From Stenotrophomonas mori (GTDB taxonomy: Bacteria; Pseudomonadota; Gammaproteobacteria; Xanthomonadales; Xanthomonadaceae): a DNA stretch of 64,000 nt. The notes under the pieces were generated by a model. The model did not search any database and was not told the DNA's origin. It was given only the letters and a program-made list of their open reading frames with translations. Location of the stretch: contig NZ_JAIKTS010000006.1 of NCBI RefSeq assembly GCF_023556335.1, positions 1 through 64,000 on the forward strand, read 5' to 3'. Within the stretch, counting starts at the first letter, position 1; each line of letters begins with the position of its first letter. Of this stretch, positions 8,785 through 15,970 are shown piece by piece. The position numbers and the translations under genes were made by a program.

Positions 8785-9687
8785 ATGTCGACCGTCATCG
8801 AGCAACTGCGTTACGTCGTCCTTGGAACCCGCGACCTGGAAGCCGCCGCGCACTTCGCCGGCGCCGAACTCGGGCTGCAGCCGCTGCCCGCCGGCAACGG
8901 CGAGCAGGCGTTCCGCTCCGACCACCGCCAGTACAGCCTGGTCTACTCGAACGCGGCGCCGCGGCGGCATGCCGTCGGCCTGGAGCTGCGCGACGACGCG
9001 GCACTGCAGGCGACGGTGCAGGCGCTGCAGGCGCGCGGCATCGCGGTACAGCACGATGCCGCCCTCGCGGCGCGCCGCAACGTGCGTGCGCTGGCGGCCT
9101 TCACCACGCCCGGCGGCCTGTGCCTGGAACTGGTGGTGCGGCCGCAGGACCAGGGCTGGCGCTTCTTCGCCGCCCGTGACTGCGGCATGGCCGGGCTGGC
9201 CGCGCTGGCACTGCGCAGCACCGACGTGGCCGCCGACGAGGCGCTGCTGGTGGAGCTGTTCGGGCTGCAGGTGCGCGACTGGATCGGCGACGCCGCCTAT
9301 CTCGGCCTGGATGCGGCGCACCACCGCCTGGCGCTGTTCCCGGCGGCCACCGCCGGCGTGCTGGCGGTGGAGTTCGAGGTCCAGGGGCTGGACCAGGTGA
9401 TGCAGCAGTACCACCGCCTGCGCGAGCTGCCGCAGGCCGTGGTGCACGGCCCGGGCCGGCGCCCGGCATCGGGCCAGGCGTTCCTGACCTTCGCCGGCCC
9501 CGACGCGGTGTACTACAGCTTCGTCACCGACGGCGAGCGCATCGATGCGGCGGCACCGCGGCGTCCGCGGCAGTTCGCCATGCGCGCCGACTCGCACTGC
9601 GCCTGGGGCAGCGACTGCGGCATCGCCGAACTGCTGGCCGACGCCGTGCCGGCGCGCCCGGCGCTGCGCGGAGTGACCAGCGCATGA
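8785..9687 (+). CDS. VOC-family extradiol dioxygenase paralogue lacking the iron ligands
   Basis: This 300-residue protein has the two-domain vicinal-oxygen-chelate architecture of type I extradiol dioxygenases (domains about 6-120 and 136-250) and aligns without gaps through the ligand region to the protein encoded immediately downstream. All three expected iron ligands are replaced: position 140 is Ala (GLAALAL), 194 is Ala (GVLAVEF), and 245 is Ser (VYYSF), where the neighbour has His140, His194 and Glu245. The active-site HH at 179-180 is kept. It probably cannot bind iron in the standard way. A structural partner, substrate carrier or regulator of the active dioxygenase would fit. Its stop overlaps the next start by four bases, supporting a matched complex. 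Confidence 0.85.
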   Translation: MSTVIEQLRYVVLGTRDLEAAAHFAGAELGLQPLPAGNGEQAFRSDHRQYSLVYSNAAPRRHAVGLELRDDAALQATVQALQARGIAVQHDAALAARRNVRALAAFTTPGGLCLELVVRPQDQGWRFFAARDCGMAGLAALALRSTDVAADEALLVELFGLQVRDWIGDAAYLGLDAAHHRLALFPAATAGVLAVEFEVQGLDQVMQQYHRLRELPQAVVHGPGRRPASGQAFLTFAGPDAVYYSFVTDGERIDAAAPRRPRQFAMRADSHCAWGSDCGIAELLADAVPARPALRGVTSA

Positions 9688-10541
9688 TCCACCTGCGCGA
9701 TGTCAGCTACGTGCGCCTGGGCACCCGCGACCTGGAAGGTGCGACCCGCTACGCGACCACCATCCTCGGCCTGGAAGTGGGCGAGCGCGGCCACGGCGCG
9801 GCCTACTTCAAGTCCGACCAGCGCGAGCACACGCTGTGCTACTTCGAGGGCGATCCCGCCGACCAGGTGGTCGCCTTCGAGGTCGACAGCCGCGCCGAGC
9901 TGGATGCCGCCGGCGCCGAGCTGGAGCGCCTGGGGCACCCGGTGCACCGCGGTACCGCCAGCGAGGCCGAGCAGCGCAAGGTGCGCGACTTCATCGCCTT
10001 CCGCGACCCCACCGGCAACCGCATCGAACTGGTGTGGCGGCCGCAGATGTCCTCGCGCCGCTACCACGGCACGCGCGACGCCGGCATCACCGGCTTCAGC
10101 CACATTGGCCTGTGCACCACCGACGCCGCGCGCGACGAGGCGTTCTGGACCTCGGTCTGCAACGCCCGGGTCAGCGACCGCATCGGCGACGCGCCGTTGC
10201 TGCGCATCGACGAGGTCCACCACAAGATCGCGCTGTTCCCGACCAACCGCACCGGCATCCAGCACATCAACCACCAGGTGGCCAGCTCGGACGACGTGCA
10301 GCGTTCCTTGCACCACCTGCGCGCGCACAACATCCCGGTGGTGTTTGGCCCCGGCCGCCATCCCACCTCGGGCGCGCGCTTCCTGTATTTCGAAGGGCCC
10401 GACGGCATGGTCTACGAGTATTCCTCGGGGGTGAGCAGCATCGCCGACGAACTGCTCTACCGCGAACGGCAGTTCGAGTTCGCGCCGCCGGGCTTCTGCA
10501 TGTGGGGTTCGGAACCGCAGATCCGGGAGTTCCGCAAGTGA
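9684..10541 (+). CDS. extradiol dioxygenase, candidate 2,3-dihydroxybenzoate 3,4-dioxygenase (CmtC/DhbA type)
   Basis: This 285-residue type I extradiol dioxygenase would open a catechol ring next to the diol using Fe(II). Two VOC modules are visible (about 5-120 and 136-250). The iron ligands are intact: His140 in GFSHIGL, His194 in GIQHINHQV, and Glu245 in VYEYSSG; the acid-base histidines at 179-180 (VHHKIALFP) are also present. The C-terminal FCMWGSEP motif resembles 2,3-dihydroxy-p-cumate/2,3-dihydroxybenzoate 3,4-dioxygenases as I remember them. The next gene, a class II aldolase-fold protein, matches the decarboxylase that follows this step in the cmt and dhb pathways. No hydrolase for a ketone ring-cleavage product is present, which favours dihydroxybenzoate over p-cumate. 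The substrate assignment is inference. Confidence 0.82.
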   Translation: MIHLRDVSYVRLGTRDLEGATRYATTILGLEVGERGHGAAYFKSDQREHTLCYFEGDPADQVVAFEVDSRAELDAAGAELERLGHPVHRGTASEAEQRKVRDFIAFRDPTGNRIELVWRPQMSSRRYHGTRDAGITGFSHIGLCTTDAARDEAFWTSVCNARVSDRIGDAPLLRIDEVHHKIALFPTNRTGIQHINHQVASSDDVQRSLHHLRAHNIPVVFGPGRHPTSGARFLYFEGPDGMVYEYSSGVSSIADELLYRERQFEFAPPGFCMWGSEPQIREFRK

Positions 10542-11221
10542 GTACGCCGCCGGACGCCCTGGCGCGCACCGTGCGCGCGGCCGCGCGTGCGCTCGGCCGT
10601 GCCGGGCTGGTGCATGCCTATGGCCACTGCAGCGCCCGCATCGACGCCGACACGTTCCTGGTCGCGCCCTCGCGGCCGCTGGGCCTGGTCGCACCGGGCG
10701 AGCCCTGCACGGTGGTGCCGCTGGAAGGCGAGCTGCCCGAAGGCGTGCTGCCGGAGGTGCGGATCCACCGCGAGATCTACCGCCGCCGTCCGGACGTCGG
10801 CGGCGTGGCACGGGTCCAGCCGCCGAAGCTGATGAGCCTGAGCGTGCTCGGCCGCACGCCGTTGGCGCGGCACGGGTTCGGCGCCTATTTCCACCCGCAG
10901 CCGCCGCTGTGGGACGACCCGCTGCTGCTGCGCTCCGATGCCCAGGCCCAGCGCCTGGCCGAACAGCTCGGCGACGCCCGCGCCATCGTCATGCGCGGCA
11001 ACGGCGCGGTCACCGCCGGGCAGTCGCTGCAGGCCGCCGTGGTGCTGGCCTGGTACCTGGAAGACGCGGCCCGGGTCGAGCTGGACTGCCTGGCCGCCGC
11101 GCCGCACACCCTGCCGACCTGCCTGAGCGACGAGCAGTCCGCGGTCCGTGCCACCTGGAACGGCCGCCTGCTCGAACGCATGTGGGAGTACCTCACCGCG
11201 GGCGACGCCGAGCTGGACTGA
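10538..11221 (+). CDS. class II aldolase/adducin-fold protein, candidate ring-cleavage-product decarboxylase (CmtD/DhbB type)
   Basis: This 227-residue protein has the class II aldolase/adducin fold, the fold used by the decarboxylase that removes the carboxyl group from 3-carboxylated ring-cleavage products in the p-cumate and 2,3-dihydroxybenzoate pathways. Family landmarks are GLVHAYGHCSARI, PEVRIHREIYRRRPDV and a C-terminal helix LEDAARVEL. The classical zinc site is altered: Glu73 is kept, but the HxH pair is Arg92-Val-Gln94 (GVARVQPPK) and the HG histidine is Asn155 (RGNGAV). Other histidines (30, 112, 119) could form a different site. The GTG start at 10538 overlaps the dioxygenase stop by four bases. 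Whether all CmtD/DhbB proteins share these changes I could not check. Confidence 0.75.
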   Translation: MSTPPDALARTVRAAARALGRAGLVHAYGHCSARIDADTFLVAPSRPLGLVAPGEPCTVVPLEGELPEGVLPEVRIHREIYRRRPDVGGVARVQPPKLMSLSVLGRTPLARHGFGAYFHPQPPLWDDPLLLRSDAQAQRLAEQLGDARAIVMRGNGAVTAGQSLQAAVVLAWYLEDAARVELDCLAAAPHTLPTCLSDEQSAVRATWNGRLLERMWEYLTAGDAELD

Positions 11222-11266
11222 GCGGCCGCCCGCCTTCATTGCCACCCGAAGACGGAAGAAAGACCG

Positions 11267-11905
11267 ATGAAAACCCTGCTGAACGTGTCGCTGCTGGCGG
11301 CACTCGGCCTGGCCGGCCATGCCGCGGCCGCCGATACCTGCGCCACCACCGACGATGCCAAGGTGATCCGCAACTACTACGCCCAGACCCGCCCCGGCGC
11401 ACCGCCGCCGGCCGTGGCGCGCCTGTTCCGCATGGAAGAGACGCGCGTGGTCAGCGCGCTGGAGCCGGCCCAGGCCTACGGCGTGCGCTCCAACCGGCTG
11501 TTCTTCGACGAAGTCTGGAAGTCGGTCGATGCCTGGGGTGCGGACACCCGCGTCGGCATCGTGTTCACCTCCGGCGGCATGCATGTCTGGAACTTCCCCA
11601 GCAAGGTGCCGCAGACCCAGTCGACCACCACGCCGATCTGGTACGACATGTACGCCGATGGCGGCGCCGGGGTGCATGGCCACATCACCCCGCAGGAAGT
11701 GGACCAGATCTGGGCGCTGCAGATCCCGACCACCGATCCGGACAAGTTCACCCGCATCCTCGGTTTCTACGACAGGGAAGGCGCGCTGATCGTCGGCCTG
11801 TACGTGTCCGAGGGCGTCAAGGACTTCGATCCCAAGGCGGTAGCCGGCTTCGAACGCACCCGCGAGCTGCTGCGCACCCAGCCGCGGCTCTGCGCCGCGG
11901 GCTGA
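11267..11905 (+). CDS. exported protein, possibly ChuX/HutX-like
   Basis: This 212-residue protein starts with a clear signal peptide (MKTLLNVSLLAALGLAGHAAA, cleavage near residue 22), with a Cys two residues into the mature chain and another near the C-terminus. It would be periplasmic or secreted. The mid region FDEVWKSVDAWG, then VHGHITPQEVDQIW, then FTRILGFYDREG follows the order of conserved blocks I remember from ChuX/HutX heme-carrier proteins, which are normally cytoplasmic and lack a signal peptide. If right, this is an exported relative in an iron-related locus. It is the last gene of the hydrolase operon, 45 bases after the decarboxylase candidate. The family assignment is tentative; the reading frame and signal peptide are firm. 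Confidence 0.7.
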   Translation: MKTLLNVSLLAALGLAGHAAAADTCATTDDAKVIRNYYAQTRPGAPPPAVARLFRMEETRVVSALEPAQAYGVRSNRLFFDEVWKSVDAWGADTRVGIVFTSGGMHVWNFPSKVPQTQSTTTPIWYDMYADGGAGVHGHITPQEVDQIWALQIPTTDPDKFTRILGFYDREGALIVGLYVSEGVKDFDPKAVAGFERTRELLRTQPRLCAAG

Positions 11906-11906
11906 G

Positions 11907-13307
11907 TCACGCGCCGGGCCTCCGCACCGCCGGTGCGGAGGCCACCCCGGGCAGGCGGACGCGGACCTCCAGGCCCGGCCGGTTGTCATCCAGCGCGATG
12001 TCCGCGCCGTGGGCGCGGGCGACCGCCTCGACCATCGACAGTCCCAGCCCGCTGCCGGGCGTGGTGCGGCTGCGTTCGAGCCGGTAGAGGCGCCGGAATA
12101 CATGCGCGCGTTCGTCGGCGGGAATGCCCGGGCCGTCGTCGGCCACGCTCACCCGCACGCCGCCGCGTTCGCCGGCGGCCCGCAGGGTGACGTGCGCGCC
12201 GCGCGGACAATGCCGGCAGGCATTCTCGAGCAGGTTGGAGAACAACTGCCCCAGCAGGTCGCGGTTGCCGACCACCTCCAGGTCCGGCGCGATGTCGGTA
12301 TGGAAGTGCTGGCCGGCGGCCTCGAAGGCGGACTGGTGCACTTCGGCCAGCGTTTCCAGCAGCTCCGACAGCGGCACCGGTTCCCGCTGCAGGCGCCGCG
12401 GGTCGCCGCCGATCTGGGCGATGTGCAGCAGCGAGGCGAACGTGCGCAGCGCGGTATCCACTTCGGCGGTGGCGCGCTCGAGCACCGCGTGCAGCGGGCC
12501 GATGTCCTGCAGCCGGCGGCCGCGTTCGAGCTGCTGGCGCAGGCGGCCCAGCGGCGTGCGCAGGTCGTGGGCGATGTCGTTGGAGACCTGGCGCAGCGAG
12601 TCGCCCTGGGCATCGATGCGGTCCAGCATCTGGTTGACGCTGGCCGACAGCCGGTCGAACTCGTCGTCGCCGCTTCCCACCGGCAGCCGCCGCGCCGGTT
12701 CGCCGAGGATGATGGCGCGGGTATCGCGCACCAGGCGCTCGACCCGGCGCAGCATCAGGTGGCTCATCAGCGCGCCGCCGGCCAGGGCCAGCGCCAGCAC
12801 CGCCAGCAATGCGTAGCCGATGTCGCGCAGCAGCGCGCTCTGCAGGCCCTGGAACTCCTCGATCGCCTTGCCGGCCTCGCCCACGGCCAGGTAGCGGCCG
12901 TCCTTGAGCTGCAGCCCGTAGGCGCGCACGGTGCGGATCCGCTTGGGGTTGTCGCCCTTGGGCATCTGGAACCAGAACCGGCCCTGGCGGCGTTCGGCCT
13001 GCACCGGTGCATTGCCGGCGATCACCCGCCCGTCGCGGTCCTGCAGCAGGTAGCGCATCGACTTGAGCAGCGGCTGCTGCAGGCGCTGTTCGATCAGCGC
13101 CTGCACCGCCGGCGTTCCGCCGTCCTTCTCGGCCCGCCGCAGGTACTGCACCTCGCGCTTGACGATCTCGTCCTGCAGGTCGGTGGCGTAGCTGCGGATC
13201 TCCAGGTAGACGATGCCCAGCAGGATCGCCACCGACGCGGTGAACAGGGTGGCGTACAGCAGGGTCAGGCGGAAGCTGCTGGTGCGCAGCAGGCGGGGCA
13301 GGGGCAT
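11907..13307 (-). CDS. sensor histidine kinase
   Basis: This 466-residue inner-membrane kinase has two transmembrane helices (about 10-32 and 155-180) flanking a periplasmic sensor, a HAMP segment, and the phospho-acceptor His in SNDIAHDLRTPLGRL. The ATP-binding boxes are NLLENACRH, DDGPGIP and GSGLGLS. It resembles QseC/PmrB-type kinases. The chosen ATG (13307) lies four bases after the regulator stop; an upstream ATG at 13334 would overlap the regulator. It pairs with the response regulator encoded upstream. The stimulus is unknown; its position between the catechol operon and the receptor makes a role in iron, catechol or envelope sensing plausible but unproven. Confidence 0.9.
   Translation of the reverse strand: MPLPRLLRTSSFRLTLLYATLFTASVAILLGIVYLEIRSYATDLQDEIVKREVQYLRRAEKDGGTPAVQALIEQRLQQPLLKSMRYLLQDRDGRVIAGNAPVQAERRQGRFWFQMPKGDNPKRIRTVRAYGLQLKDGRYLAVGEAGKAIEEFQGLQSALLRDIGYALLAVLALALAGGALMSHLMLRRVERLVRDTRAIILGEPARRLPVGSGDDEFDRLSASVNQMLDRIDAQGDSLRQVSNDIAHDLRTPLGRLRQQLERGRRLQDIGPLHAVLERATAEVDTALRTFASLLHIAQIGGDPRRLQREPVPLSELLETLAEVHQSAFEAAGQHFHTDIAPDLEVVGNRDLLGQLFSNLLENACRHCPRGAHVTLRAAGERGGVRVSVADDGPGIPADERAHVFRRLYRLERSRTTPGSGLGLSMVEAVARAHGADIALDDNRPGLEVRVRLPGVASAPAVRRPGA
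11917..11943. terminator. hairpin between convergent genes
   Basis: A perfect 12-base stem (GGCCTCCGCACC, loop GCC, GGTGCGGAGGCC) lies 12 bases after the stop of the exported-protein gene. It overlaps the last codons of the convergent histidine kinase gene. There is no T-run, so it may be a weak or Rho-assisted terminator for the hydrolase operon. Confidence 0.5.
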
Positions 13308-13311
13308 GGCG

Positions 13312-14001
13312 TCACTCGGCTTCGGGGCGGGCATCGAGCCGGTAGCCGGCGCCGCGCACGGTGTGGATCAGCGGCAGGCCGTGCGGGCGGTCCACCTTGG
13401 CGCGCAGCCGGCTGATGTGGCTGTCCACGACGTTGGTCTGTGGATCGAAATGCAGGTCCCAGACGTGTTCGAGCAGCATGGTGCGGGTGACCACCTGGCC
13501 GGCGTGCCGGGCCAGGTACTCGAGCAGCCGGAACTCGCGCGGCTGCAGCTCCACCGGTTGCCCGCCGCGGTGCACCGTGCGGGCCAGCAGGTCGATCTCC
13601 AGGTCGTGGACCTGCAGCCGGGTCTGCGCCGACAGCGCCCGCGGGCGCCGCGCGAGCGCCTCGATCCGTGCCGCCAGCTCGGCGAAGGAGAACGGCTTGA
13701 CCAGGTAGTCGTCGCCGCCGGCCTTGAGCCCGAGCACGCGGTCGTCCACGCCGCCCAGCGCGGTCAGGAACAGCACCGGCACCTGGGAGCCGGCGCTGCG
13801 CAGCGCCTTGACCAGCGACAGCCCATCCAGCCCCGGCAGCATGCGGTCCACGACCACGATGTCCGGCGCGGCCTCGCCCATCGCCAAGTAGAGGCCGTCG
13901 CGGCCGTCGACCGCATGCACGACCTGGTGGCCCTCGGCGCGCAGGCCGTCGCCGATGTACTCGGCGGTTTCCCGGTCGTCCTCCACCAGCAGGATCTGCA
14001 T
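13312..14001 (-). CDS. OmpR/PhoB-family response regulator
   Basis: This 229-residue regulator has a receiver domain (1-118) with the acidic pocket VEDD at the N-terminus, phospho-acceptor Asp52 in VVVDRMLPG, and the conserved Lys in YLVKPFSF. A winged-helix DNA-binding domain follows (about 130-225), with EFRLLEYLARH and VDSHISRLRAKV. The ATG at 14001 gives a standard start MQILLVEDD. It is divergent from the outer-membrane transporter-like gene at 14145; direct repeats in the gap could be its binding site. It is translated just ahead of its kinase. Confidence 0.93.
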   Translation of the reverse strand: MQILLVEDDRETAEYIGDGLRAEGHQVVHAVDGRDGLYLAMGEAAPDIVVVDRMLPGLDGLSLVKALRSAGSQVPVLFLTALGGVDDRVLGLKAGGDDYLVKPFSFAELAARIEALARRPRALSAQTRLQVHDLEIDLLARTVHRGGQPVELQPREFRLLEYLARHAGQVVTRTMLLEHVWDLHFDPQTNVVDSHISRLRAKVDRPHGLPLIHTVRGAGYRLDARPEAE

Positions 14002-14051
14002 CGTTGCCTTCCACGTCGTCGCGGCCTGCAGGATAGCCGCGCGCGGGCGCC

Positions 14052-14096
14052 GCTGCAGGTTACCAAGCCGCAATGTGGCGGGCAGCTGCGGGTAAC
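14052..14096. promoter_or_regulatory. direct repeats between regulator and transporter genes
   Basis: Two similar sequences, GCTGCAGGTTACC at 14052-14064 and GCTGCGGGTAAC at 14085-14096, lie 33 bases apart, about three helical turns. OmpR/PhoB regulators usually bind direct repeats, so this could be the site through which the two-component system controls itself or the divergent gene. Confidence 0.3.
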
Positions 14097-14144
14097 GGCG
14101 CGGCCCCGACGATGGCGGCCTGTTCCGACCGCGAGCCCCTGCCC

Positions 14145-14885
14145 ATGCCAGCCTTTCCGTTCCGCCGCACCGCCGCGCTGCTGCTCCTGCTCGGCGCCAG
14201 CGCCGCCGCCCTTGCCGGTCCCTACGAGACCGGCAGCACCAGCACCGCCAAGGGGCTGAAGTTCAAGAGCAACGTGCAGCTCAAGCACAGTGCGGACAAG
14301 GACACCTGGGTGCTGCCCAAGATCGGCGTCGGCGGCCCGCTGGCCGACAACCTGGAGCTGTCGGTGGGCACCGGCTACGGCCGCATCGAGCGCACCGGCG
14401 GCCGCAGCAGCGAGGGCCTGCGCGACCTGTCGGTGGGCATGAAGTGGCGGCTGCTGGACGAGCGCGACGGACGCCCGGCGCTGGCCATCGGGCCGTCGTT
14501 GAACCTGCCCACCGGCGACCGTGCCAGCGGCATCGGCAAGGGCGCCTACGCGCTGTCGCTGCCGGTCCGCCTCAGCCGCCGGCTCGGCGACTTCCGCGTC
14601 ACCGGCGAAGCCAGCCTGCAGCGCACCTTCGGCCGCGACGCCGACCAGGCCGGTGCCGGGCTGCTGCTGGAATACGTGGCGCAGCCGCGCTGGTCGTGCG
14701 GCATCGAATTGGTCGCCGACGCACCGCGCGAGGACCTGGGGGCGCGCCAGCTGCGGCTGAACGTCGGCGCCAAGCAGCGGATCGGCCGCCACCTGCAATG
14801 GCAGGCGCTGGCCGGCCGCACCGTGGACAACCCCCGCGGCGGCCGCAGCAGCACCGTCAAGCTGGCGCTGGAATACCTGCTATGA
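14145..14885 (+). CDS. outer-membrane transporter-like protein (phenol MetA-type)
   Basis: This 246-residue protein has a signal peptide (MPAFPFRRTAALLLLLGASA, mature end near residue 24) and alternating hydrophobic strands of a beta-barrel that ends in LALEYLL. Blocks such as SEGLRDLSVGMKWRLL and SLNLPTGDRASG fit the outer-membrane family named for the phenol-degradation MetA protein, often found beside aromatic catabolism genes. The ATG at 14145 is chosen because it begins the signal peptide; an ATG at 14112 would add 11 residues. It is divergent from the response regulator and convergent with the GntR gene, overlapping its end by six bases. A role in uptake of aromatic compounds is possible. 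Confidence 0.75.
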   Translation: MPAFPFRRTAALLLLLGASAAALAGPYETGSTSTAKGLKFKSNVQLKHSADKDTWVLPKIGVGGPLADNLELSVGTGYGRIERTGGRSSEGLRDLSVGMKWRLLDERDGRPALAIGPSLNLPTGDRASGIGKGAYALSLPVRLSRRLGDFRVTGEASLQRTFGRDADQAGAGLLLEYVAQPRWSCGIELVADAPREDLGARQLRLNVGAKQRIGRHLQWQALAGRTVDNPRGGRSSTVKLALEYLL

Positions 14886-15602
14886 AGCGTTCTTCTTCTC
14901 CGCGCCGAGCGCGGCCACGGTCTTGCGCACTTCGTCGTAGGTGCGCATCAGGTGGTCGTGGGTGAGGCGGCAGGCGCGCAGCGCGTTGCGCTCCAGCGTC
15001 GCCTCGAAGATCGCCTGGTGTTCGTCCTGCACGAAACGCTTGCCGCGCGACGCGCTCAGCGATACCCGGCGGTAGCGCTCGGCCTGGTGGTAGAGCAGCT
15101 CCTGCAGCTTGATCAGCCACGGCGAATCACAGGCCGAGACCAGGGCGTAGTGGAACAGCCGGTTGCGTTCCTCCCAGGCGTCCAGCAGGGCCTGCGGGGC
15201 ACCGTCGCCGCGTCCCAGGACGTCGCTCTCGACCTCGTTGAGCGCATCGTAGGTCTCGCGCACGCGTTGCACCCAGGCCTCGTCGCCGCGTTCGATCGAC
15301 AGCCGCAATGCCTCGGTCTCGATCAGGTTGCGCACCCGCGAGATGTCGTCCAGCTCGTCCAGCGACAGCGGCGCCACCCAGAACCCGCGCTGGTCCTCGG
15401 TCTTGACCAGCTGGTCGCCGACCAGCCGCGCCAGCGCCTCGCGCAGCGGCGACATGCCGATCTCGTAGTGCTGGACCAGGGCTTCGAGCTTGAGCTTGCC
15501 CCCCGGGGGCCACTGGCCATGGACGATGTCGCGGCGCAGGCGCTGGTAGGCGCGCTTGGCCAGGGTACGGGCGGCGGCCGGGGCGGAGGCGGTGGATTTC
15601 AT
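14880..15602 (-). CDS. GntR-family regulator with FCD ligand domain
   Basis: This 240-residue repressor-type regulator has an N-terminal winged helix (about 12-80: AYQRLRRDIVHGQWPPGGKL, then MSPLREALARLVGDQLV) and a C-terminal all-helical FCD domain (about 90-225). The expected metal- or ligand-binding residues are in NRLFHYALVSACDSPW and DEHQAIFEATLERN. FCD regulators commonly sense small carboxylic acids and control their degradation. It sits between the catabolic operons and the TonB receptor gene. A perfect palindrome at 15660-15680 lies 58 bases before its start and suggests autoregulation. It is the best candidate for the regulator of the whole locus; the inducer could be a ring-cleavage intermediate or 2,3-dihydroxybenzoate. 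Confidence 0.92.
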   Translation of the reverse strand: MKSTASAPAAARTLAKRAYQRLRRDIVHGQWPPGGKLKLEALVQHYEIGMSPLREALARLVGDQLVKTEDQRGFWVAPLSLDELDDISRVRNLIETEALRLSIERGDEAWVQRVRETYDALNEVESDVLGRGDGAPQALLDAWEERNRLFHYALVSACDSPWLIKLQELLYHQAERYRRVSLSASRGKRFVQDEHQAIFEATLERNALRACRLTHDHLMRTYDEVRKTVAALGAEKKNAS

Positions 15603-15659
15603 GGCTACAGTGTGGAGCAGGAATTTCGAAAATCAAATTTCCGTGCTGTATCGCAGCAT

Positions 15660-15680
15660 TTGTCGAATTAATTTCGACAA
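15660..15680. promoter_or_regulatory. perfect palindrome upstream of the GntR gene
   Basis: TTGTCGAA, five bases TTAAT, then TTCGACAA form an exact inverted repeat in the AT-rich gap between the GntR gene and the receptor gene. Partial copies recur nearby (AATTTCGAAAATCAAATTT at 15622-15640; TTGTCGAC at 15811-15818) and before the hydrolase operon. This is what an FCD-family operator would look like. Confidence 0.55.
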
Positions 15681-15784
15681 GGGCGATCCCAACGAATTTT
15701 TATGATTTGCGTAACATGTTGTTTTAGAAGGGTTAAGCCTCTGTACGCCCCTGGATGCTGGCAATCCTGCAAAGGATCTTTCAA

Positions 15785-15831
15785 AAAATATCGTAATTTT
15801 CGTTGACACCTTGTCGACGTCTTGTTGTGAT
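15785..15831 (+). promoter_or_regulatory. promoter of the TonB receptor gene
   Basis: A consensus -35 TTGACA at 15803-15808 and a -10-like TGTGAT at 15826-15831 are 17 bases apart, with a TTGTCGAC half-palindrome in the spacer. Immediately upstream (15785-15798) is AAAATATCG, T, AATT, matching the element before the hydrolase operon at 7505 with the same spacing. The transcript would have a leader of about 135 bases. The rest of the 15603-15970 gap is AT-rich and has no convincing gene. Confidence 0.6.
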
Positions 15832-15970
15832 CCGCGACGCACTCCGGCGTCATGTCGCCGGCTTAGGAACGAGGATGGCGCACTGGCCCCAGGCCAGCAG
15901 CGGCGCTGCCGGCAGCATCTCCGGCAGGGCAGGCGTCCATCTGTAAACCACAGTGAATTGCGGGGGCATC

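Noticed and set aside
2114-11905. p-cumate or biphenyl degradation as the function of the locus
   Set aside because: Those pathways need a ring-hydroxylating dioxygenase and a C-C hydrolase for a ketone product; neither is present.
15633-15842. Possible 69-residue gene in the AT-rich gap before the TonB receptor
   Set aside because: It overlaps the palindrome and promoter elements, has no ribosome site, and the sequence resembles nothing; regulatory DNA is the better reading.
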